Shown: positions 1 to 6,256, numbered from the stretch's first letter. The stretch is 6,256 bases of DNA from Planctomycetales bacterium (GCA_030631085.1 DAOVLV010000123.1:1-6256), one strand, 5' to 3'. Notes: generated from the sequence alone by a model not told the origin. Numbers and translations are program-made.

Positions 1-124
1 CCGATTTTCAATTTCCAATTGAAAAAAAAACAGAACATCTTCCGGTTATTCGGAAATTGAAAATTGGAAATCGGAATTTTTTTCTTCTGTTCAATTGGAA
101 ATTGGAAATTGGAAATCGGAAATT
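1..124. repeat. AT-rich palindromic repeat, copy 1
   Basis: This is a near-copy of the sequence at 2337-2453, in the same orientation. Positions 2-35 match 2337-2370 exactly, and 77-124 match 2406-2453 with one difference (G112/A2441). The middle (36-76) is diverged. It contains a heptamer of the type GGAAATT in tandem (97-124) and its reverse complement near the left end. It folds as a hairpin: 1-16 pairs with 104-119, 17-23 pairs with 90-96, and one heptamer (97-103) bulges out. CAGAA at 31-35 can also pair with TTCTG at 85-89. The A9 run (22-30) and T7 run (77-83) make the element asymmetric. The window begins inside or at its edge, so its true left end is unknown. The element ends four bases before the start codon of the next gene. 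Confidence 0.9.
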
Positions 125-128
125 GTAA

Positions 129-2315
129 TTGGCAATTGAAAGACCTACATTCAGTGAATCGTGGTATCGCATAACCGGCCTGAAGCCGAGGCTGCGGACT
201 ACGGTCCAGGTCTATCGCCAGCACTTTCGCGGGCAGATGTGGCATGTCCTGCAGGACCCGACGAGCAATCAATTTTCCCGCCTGAACGAACCGGCCTACC
301 AGTTCATAGCGATGCTGGACGGAAGGCGGACGGTCGGAGAAGTCTGGCGTACCTGCGTCGAGAAACTCGGCGATTCAGCCCCCACGCAAGGCGAAGCCAT
401 CCAACTACTGGGGCAACTGTACACCTCGAACCTGCTGTCTGCGGAACTTCCGCCCGACGCCGAGGGGCTTTTGCGGCGATATCGAAAACGCCGGTTCAGG
501 GAGATTCAGGGATACGTTACGAACCTGTTGTTCATCCGCATCCCACTGATCGATCCCGACCACTTCCTCGACCGCTGGATCGGCGTTTTCGGACGGATTT
601 TTACGAAGATCGGACTGGCATTGTGGATGGTTCTGATAGGTGTCGGTCTGTATTTTCTCGCAGGACAGGCCGGTGAACTGGTGAACCGCGCGTCCAACGT
701 GTTCGATCCTGCAAACCTTCCGTTCCTGTACGTTGGTATGGTCATGGCGAAGGTTTTTCACGAATTCGGACATGCCTTCGCGTGCAAATGGTTCGGCCAG
801 CGCGCCGGCGGTGGCGAAGTCCACGTAATGGGCGTGATGTTCCTGGTCTTTATGCCGCTTCCTTACGTGGACGCCTCCAGCGCATGGGCGTTTCGAAGCC
901 GGTGGCATCGGGTCGTCGTCGGAGCGGCTGGGATGTTCGTGGAATTTGCCGTCGCCGCTGTCGCCGCTATCATCTGGGCGAATACGCGCTCCGGAACCGC
1001 CGTTCACGCTATCTGCTATAACATCATGTTCATCGCCGGAGTCTCCTCGCTTCTGTTTAACGGCAACCCGCTTCTGCGATACGATGCCTATTACATCCTT
1101 TCGGACCTGCTGGAGATACCCAACCTCGCCCAGCGGTCCAAACAGTACCTCTATTACATCGTCAAGCGTTACGTCTGGTCGGTCCGCCGCGCCATCAGCC
1201 CGGCACACACGCCCGGCGAACGCTGGTGGTTCGTATTCTACGGCATCGCTTCGACTGTCTATCGGATATTCATCTTCGCCATGATCCTCCTGTTCCTGAC
1301 CGACCGCCTGCCGAAATCGCTGGCGATTGTAGCAGTCGCTTTCGGACTGGTTGCCGCCTTCACATGGCTATGTGTACCGGTGGGAAAGTTCATCCGCTAC
1401 CTCGCCACCAACAACGAACTTTCCCGCGTCCGCCCGCGAGCAGTGGCAAGCACGCTGATTTTCCTGCTGGCGGTGTTTATATGTATAGGTCTGATTAATT
1501 TTCCAGACCGCTACCGGGGCGAGGGCATCGGCGAGCCGATTAACCTGTCCATTATCCACGCCGAAGTCGATGGATTCGTGGTGGCTTTCCTGCCTTCCGG
1601 AAAACGCGTCGGTCCGTCCGGACCGGTCCTCCTGCAATGCGAAAATCCCGCACTTCAGGCACAGCATGAGCAATTATTGGCTGAACGAAGCCGGCTCCGG
1701 ATCAGGCTTCGGATTGCACGAACGCAGGAACCCGCTGCCGCTCAAATCCTCACCGAACAAATCGCCGCCCTCGACGAACAGGTCCGCCGGGCAGAGGATC
1801 AACTCGCCTCGTTGACTATTCACGCACCACTGGCCGGGACGTGGATCTCGCCGGATATCGACCGGTTAAGGGGCGGATACGTTCATCGTGGAGACACAAT
1901 CGGATTGGTTGCGGGTCTGGAAGACGTCCTCATCCGCGTCGTAGTCGATCAGCAATCAGCCGCGATACTCGTAGCCGAGGCGCGCCGGCAGGTTGAGATT
2001 CGCGTCAAAGGCAGGCCTGACATGAAGTGCAGCGGCAGGATTCTGCGGATTCTCCCCGCCGGTTCCAAACAACTTCCATCAGCCGCACTGGGCTACGCCG
2101 CCGGCGGGGCTATGCAAACCGCCATGGACGACCCGCAAGGTACGAAGTCAGCCGAGAGATTCTTCGAAATACACATTGCCCCCGACAAGACGGCGAACTT
2201 CAAACTTATGAGCGGACAGCGTGTGGTGGTCCGCTTCGAGACGCCCCCCAAGCCGCTGCTGCTACAGTGGTGGCGATCGCTGCTCCAAGTAATTCAACGG
2301 AGGTTCAATATATAG
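129..2315 (+). CDS. PqqD-like/RRE + M50 zinc metallopeptidase + HlyD-like fusion membrane protein
   Basis: This 728-residue protein has three modules. Residues about 38-105 look like a PqqD-type winged-helix RRE domain, which in RiPP systems binds leader peptides. Residues about 157-457 hold roughly seven membrane segments (near 157-178, 198-219, 262-284, 291-310, 367-391, 397-417 and 438-457). They carry the M50/site-2-protease zinc site: HEFGH at 211-215 supplies two histidines and the catalytic glutamate. NGNPLLRYDAYY at 311-322 supplies the likely third ligand, D319. Residues about 474-706 resemble an HlyD/membrane-fusion adaptor: two lipoyl half-motifs (about 476-505 and 561-598) flank a short coiled coil (about 506-560), followed by a beta-barrel region. 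Inferred topology is RRE in the cytosol and HlyD part in the periplasm. The start is TTG at 129, right after an in-frame TAA; the next in-frame ATG is at 237. I favour 129 because the residues just after it look like part of the family's N-terminus (from memory). The fold assignment is strong; substrate and role are inferred. Confidence 0.88.
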   Translation: MAIERPTFSESWYRITGLKPRLRTTVQVYRQHFRGQMWHVLQDPTSNQFSRLNEPAYQFIAMLDGRRTVGEVWRTCVEKLGDSAPTQGEAIQLLGQLYTSNLLSAELPPDAEGLLRRYRKRRFREIQGYVTNLLFIRIPLIDPDHFLDRWIGVFGRIFTKIGLALWMVLIGVGLYFLAGQAGELVNRASNVFDPANLPFLYVGMVMAKVFHEFGHAFACKWFGQRAGGGEVHVMGVMFLVFMPLPYVDASSAWAFRSRWHRVVVGAAGMFVEFAVAAVAAIIWANTRSGTAVHAICYNIMFIAGVSSLLFNGNPLLRYDAYYILSDLLEIPNLAQRSKQYLYYIVKRYVWSVRRAISPAHTPGERWWFVFYGIASTVYRIFIFAMILLFLTDRLPKSLAIVAVAFGLVAAFTWLCVPVGKFIRYLATNNELSRVRPRAVASTLIFLLAVFICIGLINFPDRYRGEGIGEPINLSIIHAEVDGFVVAFLPSGKRVGPSGPVLLQCENPALQAQHEQLLAERSRLRIRLRIARTQEPAAAQILTEQIAALDEQVRRAEDQLASLTIHAPLAGTWISPDIDRLRGGYVHRGDTIGLVAGLEDVLIRVVVDQQSAAILVAEARRQVEIRVKGRPDMKCSGRILRILPAGSKQLPSAALGYAAGGAMQTAMDDPQGTKSAERFFEIHIAPDKTANFKLMSGQRVVVRFETPPKPLLLQWWRSLLQVIQRRFNI
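2299..2303 (+). promoter_or_regulatory. Stranded Shine-Dalgarno-like GGAGG
   Basis: GGAGG lies inside the last codons of the M50 gene, 10 bases before its stop. No ATG, GTG or TTG follows at a usable distance. The next gene starts at 2456, beyond the repeat. If the repeat at about 2310-2455 is removed in thought, this motif sits 5-9 bases ahead of that ATG, a normal spacing. It may therefore be the original ribosome binding site of the SecA-like gene. It may instead be a chance codon combination. Confidence 0.45.
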
Positions 2316-2453
2316 GAATTTTCAATTTCCAATTTTCGATTTTCAATTTCCAATTGAAAAAAAAACAGAAAACGTCTCGACCAATTGAAAATCGGAAATT
2401 GGAAATTTTTTTCTTCTGTTCAATTGGAAATTGGAAATTGAAAATCGGAAATT
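2316..2453. repeat. AT-rich palindromic repeat, copy 2
   Basis: This is the second copy of the repeat at 1-124, filling the whole gap between the M50 and SecA-like genes. Positions 2331-2351 pair with 2433-2453 and 2352-2358 pair with 2419-2425, again with one heptamer (2426-2432) bulged. Two sites differ between the copies within the stem, and both keep pairing as RNA: C1-G119 versus T2336-G2448, and T8-G112 versus T2343-A2441. The left end has one extra repeat unit (2316-2336) relative to what is visible of copy 1. The right end stops two bases before the next ATG. Its base composition is far more AT-rich than the flanking genes. Function is unknown: possible mobile or REP-like element, RNA processing or stability hairpin, or translational control. 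Confidence 0.9.
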
Positions 2454-2455
2454 AA

Positions 2456-4462
2456 ATGAGCACAGTACCTAGCACAACCTGGCGGATGCTTGCCCGACGA
2501 ACAAGCGGCGAGGAATTACCCAAAGGTCTGGACGCCGCATGGGACGCCGCTATCGGACTTACCAGCCGCCTTGTACCACGCCGGAAACTGTTTCTCCAAC
2601 GGGCGGAAAGAATCTGCGAGATGGAAAAACAATTCTCCGAACTGTCCGACGCCAAACTTCGTGAACAGGCGATGGAATTTCGGGAACTGTTCCGATGCGG
2701 GCGAGACACCCCGGACAATCTGGAACTGGCCTTCGCCTTTGTCCGCGAAGTGGCACACCGGCAATTAGGCGAAAAGCCTTACCCCGTCCAGGTTGCCGGC
2801 GCTCTGACGCTCAATGCCGGGTGTATTACCGAACTGGCGACCGGCGAGGGAAAAACGCTGTCGGCCACAATGCCGGCAACCATTGCAGGATGGCGAGGGC
2901 GAGGATGCCATATCATCACAGTCAACGACTACCTCGCTGCCCGCGATGCCGAATGGATGGACAAAATATACCGCTTCTGCGGATTGAGCGTCGCGCACGT
3001 CGAACAGGGCATGGAACCACCCAAAAGACGCGAAGCCTACCAGGCAGACATCACCTACTGCACCAACAAGGAAGTAACCGCCGATTTCCTGCGCGACCGA
3101 CTGGCACTGGGCAAATTGCGAGGCCTGGGCGAAGCACTACTGGCGAAAATCGCCGCCGGAGCGGGTCGAAGATCCGCCGGGGCGGGCAGCGGAACCGACA
3201 GGCTCATCCAGCGAGGGCTGAATTACGCCATCGTGGACGAGGCCGATTCCGTCCTGATAGACGAAGCCGTTACGCCGCTTATCATCTCCGGAAACGCGCC
3301 GAACCCCGAACAGGTCGATGCCTTCACCCACGCTGCCGAACTGGCCTGTCAATTGGAATCGCAGGAGCATTTCAGCGTAAATCAGCGTTATCGCGAGGTC
3401 GAACTGACTGCCGCCGGAAAGAGCCGTCTTGCTGAATTGAGCGAACCGCTCGGCGGCATCTGGAGCGGCGCTCGGCGGAGGGAAGAACTCGTTGTCCAGG
3501 CGCTGACGGCAGGGCAGTTCTACCTCCGCGACAAGCAGTATGTAATCCAGGAAAGCAAAGTCGTCATCGTCGATGAGTTCACGGGACGGCTCATGCCCGA
3601 CCGCGAATGGCGCGACGGGCTGCACCAGGCGGTCGAAGCCATAGAAAACCTGGAAATAAACCCGCCGAAGGACACCTACGCCCGCGTAAGTTTCCAGCGA
3701 TTCTTCCGACTTTATCCCAAACTCGCCGGTATGACCGGAACCGCCGTCGAGGCCAAGCGCGAATTCTGGCAGATTTATCACCTTCCGGTGGTCGTAATTC
3801 CCACGAATCGACCCTGCATTCGCAAATCGTCGCCGGATATGGTCTTCGCCACCCAACAGGCCAAGTGGAAGGCAATCGTCGGCGAAATCCGCAAGTTTCA
3901 CCAAACAGGTCGGCCTGTCCTCGTCGGTACGCGGAGCGTCCGTGCAAGCGAGCATTTGAGCGAACTGCTCGGAGCCGAGGCCCTTGAGCACCAGGTACTC
4001 AATGCCGTTCGACACGCCGAGGAGGCGCAGATTGTCGCAGGTGCAGGCCAGGCCGGGAAAATTACCGTAGCGACGAACATGGCCGGTCGCGGTACGGACA
4101 TCAAACTCGGACGCGGCGTCGCCGAGTCCGGCGGACTGGCCGTCATCGCCACAGAGCGCCACGAGGCGGGGCGTATCGACCGCCAACTTTTCGGGCGCTC
4201 CGCCCGCCAGGGCGACCCCGGAAGCGCACAGGCCATCGTCAGCCTCGAAGACGAACTCCTCGACCGCCACGCACCGCACATCTCGGCATTTCTCCGACGA
4301 CGCTTCAGCCAGGCCGATGGAGAAATCTCTTCCGCCGTTACTCGCCGGGTATTCGATATTGTCCAGCACAGGGCGGAACGGTTGGCCTTGCGCCAGCGCA
4401 AGAGCGTCCTCCGCACCGACGACTGGCTTGACGAAAACCTCGGCTTCGCCGGTAGCGAGTAG
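2456..4462 (+). CDS. Short SecA-like ATPase (SecA paralogue lacking C-terminal domains)
   Basis: This 668-residue protein matches the SecA DEAD-motor across its length. It has Walker A TGEGKT (129-134), TVNDYLAARD (155-164), motif II DEAD (261-264) followed by LIDEAVTPLIISG, and a PPXD-like region (about 280-365). VDEFTGRLMP (372-381) and KLAGMTGTA (422-430) follow, then second motor-half motifs ATNMAGRGTDIKLG (539-552) and QLFGRSARQGD (577-587). Housekeeping SecA is about 800-900 residues. This one stops about 80 residues after motif VI, near the start of the helical scaffold. The helical wing, two-helix finger and Cys-rich zinc tail are missing. About 30 extra residues (about 217-249), rich in Gly, Ala and Arg, lie just before motif II. 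ATG 2456 is directly preceded by TAA and by the repeat, so no earlier in-frame start exists. It probably works with the upstream M50/HlyD protein rather than as general SecA. ATPase activity is expected; protein translocation is unproven. Confidence 0.9.
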   Translation: MSTVPSTTWRMLARRTSGEELPKGLDAAWDAAIGLTSRLVPRRKLFLQRAERICEMEKQFSELSDAKLREQAMEFRELFRCGRDTPDNLELAFAFVREVAHRQLGEKPYPVQVAGALTLNAGCITELATGEGKTLSATMPATIAGWRGRGCHIITVNDYLAARDAEWMDKIYRFCGLSVAHVEQGMEPPKRREAYQADITYCTNKEVTADFLRDRLALGKLRGLGEALLAKIAAGAGRRSAGAGSGTDRLIQRGLNYAIVDEADSVLIDEAVTPLIISGNAPNPEQVDAFTHAAELACQLESQEHFSVNQRYREVELTAAGKSRLAELSEPLGGIWSGARRREELVVQALTAGQFYLRDKQYVIQESKVVIVDEFTGRLMPDREWRDGLHQAVEAIENLEINPPKDTYARVSFQRFFRLYPKLAGMTGTAVEAKREFWQIYHLPVVVIPTNRPCIRKSSPDMVFATQQAKWKAIVGEIRKFHQTGRPVLVGTRSVRASEHLSELLGAEALEHQVLNAVRHAEEAQIVAGAGQAGKITVATNMAGRGTDIKLGRGVAESGGLAVIATERHEAGRIDRQLFGRSARQGDPGSAQAIVSLEDELLDRHAPHISAFLRRRFSQADGEISSAVTRRVFDIVQHRAERLALRQRKSVLRTDDWLDENLGFAGSE

Positions 4463-4471
4463 TTTGCGGGG

Positions 4472-4559
4472 TGTAGGGTGCGTGAGGTCCTTTTCCCTGC
4501 ACACACGATTGGCAGATGGGAAATTCCGTGTGCAGGGAACAGAACCTGCATACCCTACA
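4472..4559. repeat. 88-bp imperfect inverted repeat, MITE/REP-like
   Basis: The ends are exact inverted copies: TGTAGGGT at 4472-4479 and ACCCTACA at 4552-4559. A further perfect 12-bp arm pair is TTCCCTGCACAC (4493-4504) with GTGTGCAGGGAA (4528-4539). The segment between the arm pairs also pairs with a few mismatches and one bulge. The central loop is 23 bases (4505-4527). It begins nine bases after the SecA-like stop codon. There is no T-run, so it is not a standard terminator, though it could block 3' exonucleases. Terminal TGTAGGGTGCGT-type palindromes resemble interspersed repeats of many environmental bacteria; that link is from memory. Confidence 0.75.
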
Positions 4560-4678
4560 AACTTGCCGATAACGTTTTCCTGACGGCACTCCTGTCTGTC
4601 TCCCCGCGACAAATACCGTCCGCTATGTTTTTCCTTGCAATGGCGATTGGTTCTGCGATAATCCTTCATCGTTGCGTA

Positions 4679-4792
4679 GCCGGATCCCGACTCCCTCCGA
4701 GGGAGATTGGTCACGCGGCAAGTACCCCGCTGGCTTCCCCCGGGATCGGGCAAAAGTCAACACGCCGGCACTTGTGATGTGCCGCCGGTTGA
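4679..4792 (+). ncRNA. Candidate structured RNA leader of the helicase gene
   Basis: Four helices can be drawn by eye. P1 joins 4679-4689 to 4741-4751 (ten pairs and one G-G mismatch). Inside it, CTCCCT (4691-4696) pairs with AGGGAG (4700-4705) over a three-base loop, and GCGG (4715-4718) pairs with CCGC (4727-4730). Together they make a three-way junction. A separate 13-pair hairpin follows: 4757-4761, 4763-4764 and 4766-4771 against 4779-4784, 4786-4787 and 4788-4792, with loop 4772-4778. It lies about 100 bases upstream of an RhlE-type helicase, a place where cis-acting leaders are plausible. No known riboswitch consensus was recognised, and no T-run follows. The structure is also possible on the - strand or as an interspersed DNA repeat. 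Confidence 0.45.
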
Positions 4793-4877
4793 ACGAGCCT
4801 GAACTCCTTCCGTTCCGTCTCAATTCACCGTTTTGATTCTCGCCGCCTCTTTACACAGGTGGTAAATGATTTGTTTT

Positions 4878-4883
4878 AAGGAA
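4878..4883 (+). promoter_or_regulatory. Ribosome binding site AAGGAA of the helicase
   Basis: AAGGAA lies nine bases before the ATG at 4893 but only three before the ATG at 4887, so it supports 4893 as the start. A second purine-rich motif, AGGTGG at 4857-4862, is only three bases from the ATG at 4866, which is too close for efficient use. Confidence 0.65.
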
Positions 4884-4892
4884 ATAATGCTT

Positions 4893-6233
4893 ATGTCAGA
4901 AGTACAGAATTTTACTGATCTCGACCTGATTGCGCCAATTGCTCGCGCAGTGGCCGAAGAGGGCTATAAAATCCCGACGCCTATTCAGGCGCTTTCCATT
5001 CCTCACCTCCTGGAGGGGCGTGACCTGCTAGGCTGCGCCCAGACCGGAACCGGCAAAACCGCTGCCTTTGCCCTTCCCGTCCTGCAAGGGCTGGAGAAGT
5101 CCAAAAGCCCCAAACGCCGCATCCGGACGCTGATTATGACTCCGACCCGCGAACTGGCGGCACAGATTCACGACAGTTTTAAAACCTATGGCCGGCATCT
5201 GTCATTAACGAGCACGGTCATCTTCGGCGGTGTCAGCCAGGGCAAGCAGGAGAAGGCCCTGAAGCAGGGTCCGGATATCCTCGTAGCCACTCCGGGCCGG
5301 CTGCTCGACCTGATGGAACAGAAACTCATCAGCCTCCAGCACCTGGAATACTTCATCCTCGACGAGGCCGACCGTATGCTCGACATGGGTTTTATCCACG
5401 ATGTGCGCCGGGTTATTGACGCGCTGCCGAAACGACGCCAGTCACTCTTCTTCTCCGCCACCATGCCCCCGGCCGTGTCGAAACTGGCCGACCGCCTGCT
5501 TACCAATCCGGTGCGGGTCGAGGTTACGCCGCAATTAACGACGGCTGAACGCATCGACGAGGCGCTCATGTTCGTTGATAAAAGCAACAAGCGCAGACTT
5601 CTGGAAACGCTGCTTCGTGATACGACGATTGGCCGTGCCCTGGTCTTCTCGCGGACCAAGCATGGCACCGATCGCATCTGCAGGATGCTCGTGAGCAGGA
5701 ATATCGCTGCCGGGGCGATTCACGGCAATAAGAGCCAGAACGTCCGCACCCGCGCGTTGAAAAGCTTCCGAACCGGTAAGCTCCGCGTGTTGGTGGCGAC
5801 GGACATTGCCGCTCGCGGTATCGACGTGGACGGAATAACCCACGTAATCAATTTCGACCTGCCAAACGAACCGGAGAGTTATGTCCATCGTATCGGGCGG
5901 ACAGCCCGGGCAGGGCGATCCGGCAAGGCGATCTCCTTCTGCTCCGGCGACGAGGTGGGATATCTCAGTGACATCGAGCGGATCATCAAGCGAAAGGTCC
6001 CAGTGGATCAGGACCACGACTTCCATTCGGAGGACGCTGTCAAAGGCCTGGAAAATGGCGTCCCCGCCGAAACCCCATGCCAGCGAAACGCTCGAAAACA
6101 GGCGGAGCGGGCCATCCAGCGTCGAAGAGCAGGCACACGCTCCACTCGTCGCAGCCCGCAACGGCAGAGCATCAAAACAGGCTCATCAAATGGGGCCAAC
6201 CGACGACGACGCACCCGCCGCCGTGCCGTATAA
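4893..6233 (+). CDS. rhlE: RhlE-type DEAD-box ATP-dependent RNA helicase
   Basis: This 446-residue protein unwinds RNA duplexes using ATP; RhlE relatives act in ribosome assembly and RNA turnover, often in the cold. All helicase motifs are present in order: Q motif (F7, with PTPIQ at 28-32), AQTGTGKT (49-56), PTRELA (84-89), TPGR (133-136), DEAD (157-160), SAT (188-190), LVFSRTKHG (250-258), [11 protein letters not shown] (301-311) and [10 protein letters not shown] (332-341). HGNKSQN (277-283) and the IIKRKVPVD stretch (364-372) are typical of the RhlE subgroup. The tail after about residue 397 is low in complexity and very rich in Arg and Lys, ending in clusters of arginines; it likely binds RNA nonspecifically. 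I chose 4893 over 4866 or 4887 because of the ribosome-site spacing and because homologues usually start close to the FxDL motif. It is separated from the SecA-like gene by 430 bases and is probably transcribed independently. Confidence 0.93.
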   Translation: MSEVQNFTDLDLIAPIARAVAEEGYKIPTPIQALSIPHLLEGRDLLGCAQTGTGKTAAFALPVLQGLEKSKSPKRRIRTLIMTPTRELAAQIHDSFKTYGRHLSLTSTVIFGGVSQGKQEKALKQGPDILVATPGRLLDLMEQKLISLQHLEYFILDEADRMLDMGFIHDVRRVIDALPKRRQSLFFSATMPPAVSKLADRLLTNPVRVEVTPQLTTAERIDEALMFVDKSNKRRLLETLLRDTTIGRALVFSRTKHGTDRICRMLVSRNIAAGAIHGNKSQNVRTRALKSFRTGKLRVLVATDIAARGIDVDGITHVINFDLPNEPESYVHRIGRTARAGRSGKAISFCSGDEVGYLSDIERIIKRKVPVDQDHDFHSEDAVKGLENGVPAETPCQRNARKQAERAIQRRRAGTRSTRRSPQRQSIKTGSSNGANRRRRTRRRAV

Positions 6234-6235
6234 AT

Positions 6236-6256
6236 AGGTGGCTGTCCCTGGTTTCC
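6236..6256. repeat. Possible edge of an interspersed repeat
   Basis: The last bases, reading AGGTGGCTGTCCCTGGTTTCC right after the helicase stop at 6231-6233, resemble the end sequence often seen beside RAYT/IS200-like Y1 transposase genes (from memory). The window ends too soon to see a partner arm or a transposase. Confidence 0.25.

Larger units (their letters stand above)
4463..4892. other. 430-bp intergenic region between SecA-like gene and helicase
   Basis: No convincing gene is seen on either strand. From left to right it holds an 88-bp inverted repeat (4472-4559), then about 120 bases without strong structure apart from a weak bulged hairpin (4637-4640 and 4644-4647 against 4668-4675). 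A hairpin cluster (4679-4792) follows, then a pyrimidine-rich unstructured stretch leading to the helicase ribosome binding site. No canonical intrinsic terminator with a T-run was found after the SecA-like gene, and no -35/-10 pair was good enough to call. Confidence 0.7.

Noticed and set aside
1..124. CRISPR array
   Set aside because: The heptamer tandem units have no spacers and the two palindromes are 2.3 kb apart with a gene between. No cas genes are present.
405..1208. A 267-codon open frame on the - strand inside the M50 gene
   Set aside because: It lies opposite the conserved zinc-site region, and its translation has no domain or membrane pattern that makes sense.
2027..2455. A + strand 142-codon frame over the end of the M50 gene and the repeat
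   Set aside because: Its second half is just the translated heptamer repeat (FNFQFSIFNFQ type), with no independent support.
4472..4559. Intrinsic transcription terminator of the M50/SecA unit
   Set aside because: The stem is long and interrupted and no T-run follows the right arm at 4559. A Rho-dependent or other end cannot be excluded.
4679..4751. tRNA or known riboswitch (c-di-GMP, TPP, SAM, cobalamin, fluoride)
   Set aside because: The three-way junction lacks the tRNA arm lengths and T-loop sequence, and the conserved core bases I know for those riboswitches are absent on both strands.
3137..4753. A 538-codon open frame on the - strand opposite the SecA-like gene
   Set aside because: It is a mirror of a GC-rich coding strand. 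It shows no recognisable domain, overlaps a clear SecA motor throughout and runs on into the intergenic repeats.
4866..4892. Upstream helicase starts at 4866 or 4887
   Set aside because: The ribosome-site spacing is only about three bases for both, and the added residues (MICFKEIML) do not resemble the usual family start.

Overview
The window holds three complete genes, all on the + strand: a large membrane protein (129-2315), a short SecA-type ATPase (2456-4462) and an RhlE-type DEAD-box RNA helicase (about 4893-6233). Coding DNA is fairly GC-rich. The two gaps before the first and second genes are instead filled by an AT-rich palindromic repeat of about 120-140 bp. The organism cannot be named from the sequence alone. 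A short SecA paralogue beside a fused RRE/M50/HlyD protein, plus repeat-rich intergenic DNA, suggests an environmental bacterium. Planctomycetota or a relative is my low-confidence guess; similar pairs may also occur in some Proteobacteria.

Region by region: 1-124 is repeat copy 1. The 728-residue protein at 129-2315 joins three modules: an N-terminal PqqD-like peptide-binding (RRE) domain, an intramembrane M50 (site-2-protease-like) zinc peptidase core with intact HEFGH, and a C-terminal HlyD-like lipoyl/barrel periplasmic module. Repeat copy 2 follows at 2316-2453. At 2456-4462 is a 668-residue SecA-like protein with both nucleotide-binding halves but without most of the helical scaffold, the two-helix finger and the zinc-binding tail of housekeeping SecA. 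The 430-bp gap at 4463-4892 carries an 88-bp inverted repeat and then a cluster of hairpins that looks like a structured RNA leader. The RhlE-type helicase follows, with a very basic tail. The last about 20 bp may be the edge of another repeat.

The first two genes probably form one transcription unit. The natural hypothesis is a peptide-handling or export machine: the RRE domain would hold a peptide, the M50 site would cut it at the membrane, the HlyD part would reach into the periplasm, and the truncated SecA would supply ATP-driven force on the cytosolic side. No substrate peptide or outer-membrane channel is visible here, and the neighbours upstream are outside the window. The helicase looks like an independent RNA-metabolism gene with its own leader.

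The most unusual structural features are these. The two repeat copies fold as matching hairpins whose differences keep base pairing. Each copy ends 2-4 bases before a start codon. A strong Shine-Dalgarno-like sequence at 2299-2303 is stranded upstream of copy 2, as if the repeat had been inserted between the ribosome binding site and the start codon of the SecA-like gene.
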